Positions 23,658-35,700 of a stretch of 64,000 bases of DNA are shown piece by piece (position 1 is the stretch's first letter; each line of letters begins with the position of its first letter). Position numbers and translations under genes: made by a program. The notes below the pieces were generated by a model. That model did not search any database and had not been told where the DNA came from. It saw nothing but the letters and a program-made list of their open reading frames with translations. This DNA comes from Pempheris klunzingeri (lineage: Eukaryota > Chordata > Actinopteri > Acropomatiformes > Pempheridae): positions 1-64,000 of the forward strand of contig NW_027254967.1 in NCBI RefSeq assembly GCF_042242105.1, written 5' to 3'.

Positions 23658-26394
23658 GTGTGTTCACTGTTGTCCCACAATGCAATGCACAAAGGAAAGG
23701 GAAGCGGGTGGTAGTGAGATACCCTCAAAAAGTGTTAAAAGAAACATTTTACTGACTGTTTGAAGTTTTTTGGCTTTGTAAAGTTTGTGTTAGATCGATG
23801 TACGATGGCATGTGTATTTTATATTTTCCTGTATAAAACAATTAAGTACGTTGTGTACGAGCGGCACAATATACAAAAAGCAGGACCCACTCATACAAAC
23901 TTTGCTCCACAGTGGTCAAAAAACCCACAGGGTACATTAAGATTTGACCTGTTGCTACCAAATTCAGTTTAGATATTAATGAAAAACGTTGCTCCATACT
24001 GCATTTTTCCCGGTAAAGGAATAAACTCATAACTAATATGTTGCGCCACAGTTTGACCTTTCTGTCAAAACAGGAAAGTATTGTGTTGCCTCAGGCTGTA
24101 GCTTGTATCATTCTTTTCCACATTAACAAAGAAACAGACAAGTTAGATAAGGTAAAGATGTGAACTCTGCCCATTTCTCTGCACTGATCAAGACCAGTCA
24201 GTGTTTCCTGTGTGTCAGAAGTGACATCTGTGTCATTTCATTCTTCCCTCAAACCCAATGAATCATCATTGTGTTTACGCTCTATTTCCTCACTAGTTTG
24301 TCCTGCGCTCTGACCTTACTCAGCAGAAGATGTTCGTCCTGATCTTTGTTCCTCATCATTTCTTTATGTTCTTGGCACATGTCTGACTGAGACCCTTTTT
24401 GCCAAGAAATGTGTTTTCCTCTCCTTGGCTGAGGGTCTGGTGGTGCCAGGAAGGCTAAGCTTGGCTATGTTGGTTAGGTAATCCTTTTACTGTGCAGTAT
24501 TAGGTTGTTTGCTTCGCTTTGTTTCTTTTGTTTTTTGTTGATACTGCACTGGAATTCAGACTAGATCCAAGCCAGCGTGTTCTCTTCCAGTTTACTTTCC
24601 TTGAGGGATTGCTTTTAGGTGTAGGAAATACTGTGTTAATTAAGACAAACCTTTACTTGCTTTCAGTGAATGGCACCACCGGAGAGAGCATGTCTCTCAG
24701 TGTTGCGGAGAGGAAGAGCGTGGCACAGGAGTGGTGTCAGAAAGCCAAGGGCAAGTAAGTCGTGGCACAGCCTCTTTGTCTGGACATCCGTCCGTATGTT
24801 GAGTCTAACGCAGAAGAAAAAAGTGGAGACATTTATTTTGTCTGCATGTCTGTACAGGCTGGATCAGGTGATTGTGCACGTCGGCTGCTTGAGTCTCAAA
24901 GATTCCCAAGAACTGGTGAGTTTTTGCCTCGATGTCTCCTGTGGTGATTTAAATACAACACATGACTCACAAGAGGGCATGTTTCATAATGAAAGACTGT
25001 TGAGGCTGATTGCAGCGAATCAGGCTTATTTTCAGGAAGCAGGTTTAAATAAGTCGATCCTAAATTACTATGGAAACTTAGCCCTGGACTAACCTAGTCA
25101 CAGTGTTCAAGCTTAGCTTCACCTTAATCATCATTACAATCAATTCCCCCACACTGACTTTGCAGTGATTTTGTCTTGTTTTGCCTGAATATTTTGTTCC
25201 TCTCCAACTCTTTATGAAACAGCTCTCTGTAACCAATTCAGATTTCACAATATTCCTGTGAGATTTTTAGTAAAAATGAAGTGTGTTATGTGTTATCACT
25301 CAAACCTTCTGTTAAAACGAACCTCTGTCATCACATGTTAATTTAAAATGTTTTGTTTGCACATTGAGAGTTCTACCTTTTATTTTCTTTGATTTGTCTG
25401 AATTTTTTTTAAATAGAGATTTATAAAGGGTATTCATTTGTTTTTATGGTGGATACAGTTTCTCTCATTCTGCCTCGTCTCCTGCAGTCGGTGATTTCCC
25501 ACATTTTTCAGGGCTTTCAACTAATTTTGTTTAGTATTTACGAGTGGAGACGGTGAGGGTGAAAGAATAGTAAAGACAAGTCACACACCCTGTGAGAGAG
25601 TCTGGTGTCCTGGAAATATTTTGATGTTAGTACGTGATGGCATGCCGCATCTACATTAAAGGAGTAGTTTGAGCAGTTGCCAAGCAACCAGTGGAAAGTC
25701 TTGGAAGTTACTGATTCCCACCATAAAACCGTCTGGCTCATAACTCTCTGGTAAACACAGACCGGTCATTTTGACACATCTGTATGGATTAAAACGATAT
25801 GTAATGTTACTATTCAGCAGAGGCAGACAAGTTGTTTCCCCTTGTTTCCAGTTTTTATGCTAAGCCAAGCTAATTTACGGCTTACTGCTTCATAATTACC
25901 AGACAAACTGAGCAATTATGTTGAACCATTCCTTTGAACCAGTTGTCAGCTTGAATGGGAAGAAATAAAACACAACTGGTCAAGGACATGACCAGAACTG
26001 ATTAAAGTGTTTTTGGATTTTTTTTCAACAATGGGAACTAGACCATAGATATAAACACAGCAATAATATACTGTTAACTATAAAAACTACAACATTTTAA
26101 ATATCCACTACATCAGCAGTGACAAATTGCTTCGTTTTTATTGTCCTTCAATCACAATGTTCTTTTTCCCCTCAGGCTCGTCATGCAGAAGAGATCGAGG
26201 CAAGTGGGATATCAGTCATTGCCCCCTCTTTCTTTAAGCCCAAAACTGCAGGTATGTGATGGTTTTGCGAGAAAACATCCACATACACAAGTCATTCACA
26301 TGGCAATAAAGCTGTGCTTAGTTGTTGTACTTAGTTTGTAGTAAAAATCAAAACAAAGTGTTTCCATCCAATTATAAAGGAAGGAGTCTGTGTG

Positions 26395-26436
<42 letters not shown>

Positions 26437-27830
26437 GTTGTTTGGGTGTCAAATGTTAAAGATACCATTAAAGGATTTAGCAGATTTTAACCTCTCCAGT
26501 ATGACGGCCTCTCTACTTCAGATGCGTGGGCACATCTTCAGAACCGTCCATCAGATCAACTTCACGTGGCCGTTTTTTGAGGGAGTGCAGTGTCGAGTGT
26601 GAAGTCGATCAGCTGTCGAGAGCGCTGCAAGCAGCCCTTCTGGCCGCGCACTATTAATTCAAATATTCCTCATTTCTTTTCCTCTCATCCTGCTTCAGAT
26701 GTGTTGAAGAGGTTCCTGCAAGAGGTGGCCTCAGCTGCCCCAAGTCTGCCCTGCTACTATTATCATATTCCATCTATGACTGGTGTGAACGGTAAGTGCC
26801 ATCGATGACTGATTTTGCATCTTGCGGTGGAGTGCCATTTAGAAATAGAGAGAGTGTGCATGTTAAAAGCACACTGAATGTCATGTTTACTAATGGCTTA
26901 CTAAACGTGAGACGGGGCTTTTTTTTTCTTTTCTTCAGTGCTGGGGAGAGATGTGTTGGAAGACATTGAGAAGCTCATTCCCTCCTTCAGAGGTGTGAAG
27001 TTCAGTGGGAACGACCTGCTTGACTTTGGCCAGTGTGTCAGCCGCAGTCAGCCTGACTGGTCAGTCCTCTACGGCGTGGACGAGGTCAGCTTTTTCTCCC
27101 TCTCAGTCTGCTTTGGTCCATCTGTTTTGTGCTATGGTTGCTTATTTCGCACGATGACGTTTATGACCATAGAGCCTAAAAACAAACTTGGTTTAATTTT
27201 GCCGCAGCAACTGCTTGCAGCTCTGGTTATGGGAGCCGATGGAGCAGTTGGCAGGTCAGTTATGATCCTGTGTGTGCACAATGCTTCGTCTGCTTTCATT
27301 CTCTCTGCTCAGGAGTTGCTAAAAAGTAAATGATAACTAATTTCTCTGCCGGCAGCACATACAACTATATGGGATGTCATGCCAATGAGCTCATATCAGC
27401 GTTTAAGAAAGGCGACCTTGCCCATGCCAGGAAAATACAGGTACTGTTCATCTCCCTGTTGTTGTTCCCAACTTCTCGTTCATATTTTGCATCAATTTTG
27501 GTCTCTGACATCTTTCTTATTTCTGTGAGCAGTTCAAGGTCCAAGAGTTTATCAGTTCTGCCATTAAACTTGGTGAGTGACGGTTGTGTCGTGATGTTTT
27601 TCGACCAGATAAACATGCATTATGCTCTTGTAACACAGGAGTCTCTCTCTCTACCTTTGACACGGGCTTTATTGTCTCTGACAGGCTTTGATGTGGGAGT
27701 GAACAAGCAGCTGATGTGTGAGTTGTCAGGCTTGCGTCTGGGACCCCCTCGACTCCCCGTGATGCCATGTCCTCAAGCTCAAGCTCTGTCCATCGCACAG
27801 AAATATCACAGCATTTTCCCTTCACACTGA
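22168..27830 (+). CDS. npl: N-acetylneuraminate lyase (N-acetylneuraminate pyruvate lyase), complete, 11 exons
   Basis: NPL cleaves N-acetylneuraminic acid to N-acetylmannosamine and pyruvate in the cytosol, the first step of sialic acid breakdown. Exons: 22168-22238, 22644-22717, 24667-24754, 24858-24915, 26176-26251, 26699-26791, 26939-27084, 27208-27254, 27356-27440, 27533-27572, 27685-27830. All junctions are GT/AG with matching phases. The sum is 924 nt, or 307 aa (human about 320). It has the DapA/NanA (beta/alpha)8 fold signatures: [14 protein letters not shown] near the start; NGTTGES at 50-56 for the pyruvate carboxylate; YYYHIP with catalytic Tyr144; and the Schiff-base Lys174 in [35 protein letters not shown] follows. 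No signal peptide or membrane segment is visible. The C-terminus is a little shorter than in human. Divergent from edem3. Confidence 0.97.
22285..23160 (+). repeat. Imperfect direct duplication of about 190 bp spanning npl introns 1 and 2
   Basis: Two diverged copies lie at about 22285-22480 and 22970-23150. Shared landmarks in the same order are TCTTGCTCCATAG, TGATTCA, TTAGGTTCGTT/TTAGGGTCGTT, CTTCAAAATAA, a TCATAAGAATGAATATG-like segment and ATTATAGCCATT. A third partial echo (AACGTTGCTCCATACTGC) lies near 23985. They may be copies of one mobile element or a local duplication. Confidence 0.55.
23283..23572 (-). mobile_element. Teleost interspersed repeat, 'AATTAGTCGATTAAT' family, copy 3 (reversed)
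   Basis: Reading plus strand, the block ends CAGTTAATCGATTACTTG then TTTCAGCTCT. On the minus strand this is AGAGCTGAAACAAGTAATCG, the family start. It lies in npl intron 2 and encodes nothing. Confidence 0.55.
23609..23656. repeat. (GT)n microsatellite
   Basis: A nearly perfect GT array of about 48 nt in npl intron 2, directly after repeat copy 3. Confidence 0.9.
25655..25942 (+). mobile_element. Teleost MITE-like repeat (AAAGGAGTAGTTTGA ... AACCATTCCTTT)
   Basis: It starts TTAAAGGAGTAGTTTGAGC and ends TGAACCATTCCTTTGAAC, which is close to the reverse complement of the start. The interior landmarks TTGTTTCCCCTTGTTTCCAG and TTTTTATGCTAAGCCAAGCT are typical of a fish repeat I recognise. It lies in npl intron 4 and is non-coding. 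Confidence 0.65.
26399..26434. repeat. (GT)n microsatellite
   Basis: A perfect GT array of about 36 nt in npl intron 5. Confidence 0.9.
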
Positions 27831-28001
27831 TATGTTCACGCTGATTTATTGTACCTGAAAAATCCCTCAATATGCCAACATTTAGTGCACACCAGATTCC
27901 TGTTCTTATTTGTTGAGCCACACAGTGCCTATGATAGATCCAGTTACTGTATGTGATGTTACACTACTGAAACAGCACTCCTGAATCATAAATAGGACAG
28001 G

Positions 28002-28007
28002 AATAAA
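28002..28007 (+). terminator. Probable npl polyadenylation signal AATAAA
   Basis: A canonical AATAAA lies about 170 nt after the npl stop codon and would give a short 3' UTR. No other strong candidate lies between the stop and this site. Confidence 0.5.
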
Positions 28008-29472
28008 CCATGATCAATTTCCATTTTTCCAACTATATACTTGAATTCCACTGAAGTGCAGAAAACAAATTTGGGGTCAGGCATTCCTGCAAAATCTATC
28101 CAAAATCTTCAAATAATTGTCGAATTATACAACTTTTTAACTTTTTTTGCATTTAAAATGTCCTGGAACTTTGTATTTCATTCTATTATGGTGATAGTGG
28201 AGAAATCATTCAAGTGGCATTACAAAGGTATGTTATCTTCATTCATTATACTAGAATATCTTTCTTTAATTGAACATGTTAACAGCTTTTAATCTCAATG
28301 TTCATTTCATGAAATATTAAAATAGCTATCCTCCATCACTAAGAGGTATGTGACACCTTTGCTTTTGCTCCAATCATTGTCTTATTATGTTGTTGTCCTG
28401 TAGTGTGAAATCATGGCTGAATCTCATTTCAAGAATCTGTACACTGAGCCTGATCGAACTCCTTTCATTATGGGAGTGAAAAGCGTGATAGCTTCATCAG
28501 TTCATTGCTTCTGTGCTTCGGGTTTGTAGAACGTTTTGCCTCAATCCATAATCACCACCAGTTTTTTCTAGCTTGAAAATCACAGTCATTAAAAAACCCA
28601 GACCTTAGAATGACTCCATCAGACGGAGAATAATAGAGACAGAGGGGTGATATGGGAAAAAAAAAAAAAAGGTTTGACACACCAGGAAAGGGAGTAATAA
28701 AACATCCAAGTTGCTAGAAGGGAGCATAAAACACTCAAATGAGATTGAGCCCTTGTTTTGAGTCAGAATGCATAAATTGCCATTAAAAGTTTACTTTATG
28801 AATGATATGTAAGGGAAAAAGAATAAAGAATTTTTTGTATTATTGTAACACATAATCACTAATTTCTTACTAATAAATGTGTTGATCCATTTGTTGGTTC
28901 ACAGTGATGCATGTCTCTTTCTTATGTTGTGTTCCTGAAAAGTCATAAACGCCGCATAAGATGCTACACATGGTCGTGTTGTCTGACCAGCTGGAAATTC
29001 TTTAACTAACATTTCCTCAAAAGGCATTATAGTTTGCTGCTCTTTTCAGCCTGAGGTGACTTTACTGTACTTGTGTGATAATTAATGTTAGCTGATAATT
29101 GAGTTGTGCGTTACATTTGCTGCTTGCTAGAGTTGGGGGAACTTTCGAAACCCTGTAAGTGCGAGTAATATTTTCTCTGCACCTCTTGGACTATATGTAT
29201 TTGCAGATTGCCAACATTATTGACGAACATCATCAGTGGATGGATTCCACCAACTAGTAATTAACTTCAAAGCTGGATTAAATTGTGGTTTCTGCTTTAC
29301 ATAAAATGATACCATAAATCTATCCTAAATTTAAATCCCTTTCAATTTCAGAAAAGTCCTCTCCAAATCTGAACGTCACTACTGTTGTTCCAAGTTAACC
29401 TTTCATTGCAAGGCTTGGGAATACAGTTTTAACCACTGTGGTTGTGTTAAACACGTCTTCCTCTACTCTCAG

Positions 29473-29552
29473 AAACAGTCTGTAAACAGATGTGAGAAGG
29501 GGAAGCACCACGCACACCTCACCTTTGTGAAAAGCCACCCACTGCGACGGAC
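29473..29552 (+). other. Orphan candidate exon of 80 nt
   Basis: A pyrimidine-rich tract ending CTACTCTCAG precedes an 80-nt stretch that is open in one frame (KQSVNRCEKGKHHAH ...) and ends at a good donor, GGAC|GTAAGC. No partner exon or matching protein family was found. It could be an untranslated upstream exon of sec22b or pure chance. Confidence 0.15.
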
Positions 29553-30992
29553 GTAAGCACCATTTATGGACTCTGCAGCTGTGTTACTCTCACTTCCATT
29601 TTAGCATTTTTTACTCATCTTCCATTTGTTGGAGCCATGTTTTGTCACGAGTTGGTGCAATGAGTGCAATGAGTATTCTGGGTGTGTTGTGCAGCAGCTT
29701 TTGCCTCAGGCTGCCTGTCGTTGTGAACCGCATTAGCCCTCTGTGAGGACTGTGTGTTGGGAGACTCTGCATCAGGCAATAATGACCCATGTGGTCAAGT
29801 AAAGGTCATTATGGTGATGCTTATTGTTACTGCTGGTGTTACATTAAGCAAAGTAAGTAGTGTTTACTCAAGCAGTTACCCAGTGCTATTGGAGATGGCT
29901 AAAAAAAAGAGTGTCCCTTCCTGTTAGTGTTATTGGACCACTATCACCAGGAGCGCTGCTTAGACAGGCATGTAAAGCAAAGCAATAAAATGTGTCTCAA
30001 CCCCAGAGGGTGTTTCTGGAAAGGGTGCAGCAACAAAAAAACACACTACACTTTGGTTTTTGGATTAAGTTGATCTACCGTTTGTAATTATTTTAATTGC
30101 AGTGGGTCACTTAGTCATCCTCAGTCCAGTCTCAGTCACGTTATCAGGACTGAACTTGGCCCCCTGCCATGCTCGTATGAACCTGCAGCTGCAGTTTTAC
30201 AGGACTGGTGCCATGTTGACAGATGGGGAGCAGACAGAGAGGGAAAATGATAGAGGATGGCAGTCTGATGATTCCCGTGAGGATACTGGGCTGTTGGAGC
30301 AGGAAAACTAAAACGATAAAACATGAAAACAAAAACATGACAGAGAAAATGGTGATGAGGTGATGCAAAATAGCTAAAGTGGGGTGTGACTGATAACTCT
30401 TGTCTTGTGTCAGAGCTGAAACTTCATGGATTACAGGGTAAAGTATTGACATGGGGTTATCTATCTTGGATGTGGAGCCCTCTTGTTTGACACTGTTCTG
30501 GTGTCTTTGTAGATTGTTCTTTTTATCTGTTATTTGCCTTCTGTCCCGTTGGACATACCTACAACCCTGAAAGTCCAGTTCTTCTTTCATAGAGGAAGGA
30601 TTTAATCATTAAGGATTATTCAAGGATTTAATTGGATCACAGAGTGTCAGTAAGAATGTGATGCAATCAATTTACCATGCATTACACTAATCATGGGTGA
30701 GGGCATTCTCATATATTTTACTGTGTGCAACCAAATTAAAAAGAAGGCTGGTTCTGATTAAGAGATGCACTCTTTGGTCTTTGGGTCTTTTATTCCTCTC
30801 AGATTGTGTCATACAATGTCAGACGGGCAGGAGACATGCTGTGTGGAAGACACCAGGTGTCACTTGGTGTGGGTCTGTCTTGTCAGGGCTGCTGAGACTC
30901 CCTGTGAACACGCCACCTGACCCAAAGCTACAAGACTGAAAGGCCATGAGAGGTCTGGTGAACTGTCTCATTTCACATCTGGAAAGTCCTTT

Positions 30993-31037
30993 CCCCTCTC
31001 TCCCTCTCTCTCTCTGTCTCTCTCTCTCTCTCTCTCT
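30993..31037. repeat. (TC)n microsatellite
   Basis: An interrupted CT dinucleotide run of about 45 nt. Confidence 0.85.
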
Positions 31038-32499
31038 GGCCATCGTTTGGAGGAGGAGACTCTCACTGTGGCTAGACAGTATCAGCCTCTGGGTTATGCT
31101 GTGTCACAGCATTGTTACGAGTGCAGACTAGTTTGAGTTTGGAGAAGAGTTGTTGTAACTCCACATCTCGTGCTATTTCCTGCAGCCATAGTACCTGGAG
31201 TTTAAATTGTTTGCAGCACAGTGCTGTGTGGAGCTCCTTGCTCCGTCTGAGTTTTCACAATATTGTTCAAAATATTGTGAAAATTCAAATATTCAATATA
31301 CTGTATTATCAGTGTTTAATGAGAAAACTAAATGATGACTCCAAAGTAATGCCTTGAACTTACCCTTCTTTTCAAGACAAGACAAAATGCTGCTTTGACT
31401 GTAATATTCCACCAGTCTATGTATTCCCCATTTTTGATGTAGTTACTTCTGTACTCCACAAATTATTTCAATTTATAGTTCAGTGAAAAAAGGGGGTTGC
31501 AGGATGAATAATTTCACAGCAGCTAAGTCAAATCATTTCCGGAACCCAATCTGTTTGAATAAAATGCCAGTAAGGAAAAAGGAAAAGATCACTTTCTTCA
31601 CATTATAGAGAATGCTACAGCCTCACTGAGGAGTGTGCTAAAAGTGAACAATGCTGCCTCCTGCTGCATACCTGTCTCACCTACAACCACTTCACAATAA
31701 ACTGACACGTAACCCATTTTGATCTTTGGCTGCTCCGTAATGGAAGGGACAATAATGGATCAGTGGAAAAGTGAACATGGCTTATGTCACGACTCAAGTC
31801 AAGCAGAGTGTACTGGAGAAAGGTTTTAAATCCACATAAAGGCATCAGTGGTTTATAAGTAGGTTTATAAGTAAGAATCTAGTGATCTATATAAGTTTGT
31901 TTTGCGGACGTGGCACAATTTCCTGGGCCGACTGCCATCAAGAGCTAATCGTGTCATTACCTAGACACCAGTGAAAAGGCTATCACTGTCATATCTATAC
32001 ATCCTTATGTTAATTAAAGTGACAGGCCATTTGTTTGTAGATACATATTTATATAGAAATATCCTCATATCTGCAAAATAATGATACAATAATCATCCGT
32101 ATACTCACTCACTGAACTGCATACAGCACCACATTAAACTAATGATTAATGAATAACTTATCTAGAAAAAATTACAATTACTTCGAATTGATTAATTCAT
32201 CAAATTTTGTTGATTTTAGGATGAGAACATGTTTGAACACAAGAGACATAAAATAGGCTACATTTTTATTTCACAAAAAAAAATGTAGTCTTGACTTTGG
32301 TAATAAAACATAAAATAATCAAACCACAAGGCCCACTAATTGTTTTTCCCCCCACTGTTTTCAGTCTCATCTCATGTCTCTATCAACTGAGGAAGACCAT
32401 GAGGTGAGACTGAAAATGATGATGATGATGGTGGTTGAAAGCCTCCGAAAATTAATTACGCATTATTATGATATATGATATGATATGATATGATAACAC

Positions 32500-32759
32500 A
32501 CTAGGACAAGAAGTAGGTTACGTTGCGTTGTAGAGTCAACGTATAACGGAACTAAAGTTGCGGACACCTATTCCCGCACCACGGGAGGACGGAATTATTT
32601 AGCTGTGACACACCGAGCTGAGGCGTTTCCGGCCAGCTCAGCGCGTCAGCCCTGAGGTGTTGTCAGCTCCCAGCCTGTCAGACACTGGTAGCAGCTACCT
32701 GAGCCGTCCACCTGTAACGCTCAGCGGGCCGCGGGGAAACAGTCGGACTCTTCGCAGAG
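32500..32759 (+). promoter_or_regulatory. Probable sec22b promoter and 5' UTR, CpG-rich
   Basis: CpG density rises sharply here (for example TTGCGGACACCTATTCCCGC and AGCGGGCCGCGGGGAAAC), and the block runs directly into the sec22b ATG and first exon. This is the usual pattern for a housekeeping vertebrate promoter. There is no TATA box at a clear spacing. The exact start is not visible. Confidence 0.5.
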
Positions 32760-35700
32760 ATGGTGCTGCTGACGATGATCGCTCGGCTGGCCGACGGGCT
32801 GCCGCTAGCCGCCTCGATGCAGGAGGACGAGCAGGTTAAACATCCAGATATTTCACCTGTGTGGTTGCTAGCTACCTGTTTGCTGCTATCGCTACGGGCT
32901 CCTGCTGTAAACGCGTTTAAGTTGTTCAAATGCAGCAGTGACGCGTCAGCTAACCTTAACTAGCTGCTGTGGGCCGGTGCACCTGGACGCGTTGGCGGCC
33001 TTTTATTGACCCAAAGCCACTGAGTCATTACTGCTTAAATATCAGGCTTCCTGGGTTTCAACCCTCACCTTATTCAGGAGCTGCACCAACCCATTTGAGC
33101 GTTGCACAACTTGACCAGCAAGTCCCAGAAACTTTGTGTCCTCCTACAGCTTCTTTTTGAGTCTACTCAGTCCAATCTAGGTCTTCAAACCCTGTTACGT
33201 CTAATTCCCACAGACAGACATGTCTACGACTTGTACCAGAAGTACCATATAGGGCCGCGAAGCGTTATCTTTATCCGGTTTGATTGCGAAGTTAAGTCAG
33301 TAACACCTGATCAAAGGCATTACTGGACATTTTACAGGAGGACATTAAAGATTAAAGCCCAACCAGTACATATTTCAGGTTTGTGCTTATAAAATAAATA
33401 TCTGTGTATGTAGGCAAGAATATGTGGTACATAGGGATGGTGATATTTACGACAATAAGAATTTTACCCCATTAATACTACCGGTTAAACAGTTAAAACA
33501 TATCAATGCTTATAGATGCTTGTACATAGTATAACAGAGCAATGACAAAAAGCAGTACAGAGCAGCAGCAGTACAGTGTTAATGAACACTTAGATTACCA
33601 CATGAGCCAGCGGTCAGGCTGTGGCTCTGTGCTCCTCTCCACAGTGGACCATCTCTCTGTGTCAGAGGCTGCAGTAGACGGAGCTCTCCACCCTGAACAG
33701 TACAGACGACTTCAGGAGGCAGATCTAACCTTTCAGGAGGCAAATCCACAAATGCTGTCTGTCAGTGGGAAAGTTTAGGATGGAGACGTCCAGCTGGGAG
33801 AGACGTCTCTGAGCCGCAGGAGTTGCCATGGTTACTCTGCCAGCAGCTGTATCACTTTGGGAAACCACGAGGTGTTTGTGCCCTCTGGAGCCTCCAAAAT
33901 AACTGCTAAACCCTCCTCCTGGCTAAAATATGCAATAATATTATGGAATATGTTTAGAGAGAGAGAGAGACCTTAAACAGCTGTTTCTAGGTGCCTTGTT
34001 ATCAGGACATTACTTCCATTATCTCCATAGTTTTGAACAAAATGTTTTAGTGGGACTTTAAATTAATTCTGCATTTTCCTCTTTGGGTGACACAGTCACA
34101 CTTGTGACTACACCACAGTCTTGATGGCTTATATCTGGTGAAGTTGAATGAACCTCTCACTCATTTTACAGTTCTCCATAATTAACCCTTGGTCATGATG
34201 AACTAACTCGTTATCTCAAGATTATCTTGAGATAATGAAATTCGGTTTCTGGAGATAGTGGAATAAATAAGTCATTATCATGAGATTAAAACGATTAGTT
34301 TTCTCTAAAACGATAAATGAGTTGTTATCACAAGATAACAAAGTTTGTTCTCTCGAGATAACGCCGGTATGACCCTACTCATGAGTCACGACAAAAGGAC
34401 CGAAGAGACGCAGCTTTAAACGTAAAGATCATCAAAAATCCTCAGAGCCTGGAGCACGCTGGACAACACCAGAGGGCTGCTGATAAAACTTAACCAAATC
34501 TTTAAACAAAGCATTATTTATTTACTATCTATTGATCAGAGCATTCCCAATAATCACTCAAAATTATTTTCATGTTAACAAGGCACACAGAAACAGCGGT
34601 TCACCCTCTCGCTCCCTCTAAACATATTCCATAATATTATTTTATATTTTAGCTGCATCCAGGAGGAGGGTTTAGCATTTATACTGGTGGCGCGAGCACA
34701 GAGCGTGTCACGGTTTCTGTCAGCTACTGGGGTAACCATAGCAACTCCTGTGGCTCAGAGACGTCTCTCCCAGCTGGACGTCTCCATCCTAAACTTTCCG
34801 GTGGCAGATGAACGTTTGTGGGTTTGTCCCCTGAGCGTTTGGAAAGGTTAGATTTGTCTCCCGAAGCAGCCGATCAGGGTGGAGAGCTCCGTCTACTGCA
34901 GCCTCTGACACAGAGAGATGGCCCACTGTGGAGAGGAGCACAGAGCCACAGCCTGACCTCCGTCTCGTGTGTTTGCTGCTTTATATTGTTTGTGCACTTT
35001 GTACAAGCACGATATAAGCAACACTAATAGCTTTCATATGTTGAATCGATAGTATTAATTATTAAGTACAGGAGTGTCAAAGATATGACATAATTTGACC
35101 CACATTAGAAACTGTGTGTCAGTTACATACTTTGTCCACCAGAGGGGTGACATGTTTCATTGTTCTGCTCTGTAGATATTTTTTTAGGGGATTTTTATTT
35201 TCAAAACTTTTATGTGTATACTTTAGAAAATTAAAGTCATCCAATAGATTTTCAAACTCTCCAATATTAGTCTGTCCTACTGGCCGAGTGGTTGCACTGC
35301 ATACTGTATTACTGCATTACTCATGTGAGATGGTGTAAACAGTTCCACAGGCTGGATGCTGGATGAGTAAAATGACTGACTGTATTGATCCATGTGATTT
35401 ATTGTTATGTTTCTGTTAACAGTTATGAATGTAAGATTTATCTTGTTAAGACAATTCAACTTATCATATCAAATGTTAGGGTTCCCCCTGTCATTACTGG
35501 CCCCTAGAAAAGACTGCTTTGGGTTGAAATGGATGGCATGGTGACATGTAATGCTGTTCTATGTTTGAGCATGACTTGCCGGGAGTCTAACATCTTTCCC
35601 TCACTCTCTTGTTTGCTCTCAAAAAGGGAAGTGAAAAGGTTTGTTTTGCCTCTGCTCTGTGCTTCACCATCATCCGTGTCTCTGTGATGCTACAGTGTTG

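Larger units (their letters stand above)
28030..32500. other. Intergenic interval between npl and sec22b
   Basis: I recognise no gene. The open frames here (for example 30102-30311 plus and 30144-30590 minus) do not resemble known proteins. Small structures include a poly-A run near 28660, a (TC)n run at 30993-31037 and a short TGATA tandem at about 32470-32495. A candidate exon at 29473-29552 is described separately. Confidence 0.5.
33500..35030. mobile_element. Fold-back (long inverted-repeat) element in sec22b intron 1
   Basis: Two imperfect inverted arms, about 33500-34010 and 34575-35030, flank a 565-nt centre. Matching inverted landmarks are GTCAGGCTGTGGCTCTGTGC, TCTCTGTGTCAGAGGCTGCA, GGAGCTCTCCACCCTGA, AAAGTTTAGGATGGAGACGT, CAGCTGGGAGAGACGTCTCT, GCTAAACCCTCCTCCTGG and AATAATATTATGGAATATGT. 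The inner half is highly similar, while the outer ends (TTATAGATGCTTGTACATAG versus its partner) are more diverged. The centre holds palindromic TTATCTCAAGATTATCTTGA and CTCTCGAGATAAC motifs. No transposase is visible. It is probably a non-autonomous DNA transposon or foldback element. Confidence 0.75.

Noticed and set aside
30144-30590. 148-aa minus-strand open frame between npl and sec22b
   Set aside because: No recognisable domain. It overlaps another chance frame on the opposite strand.
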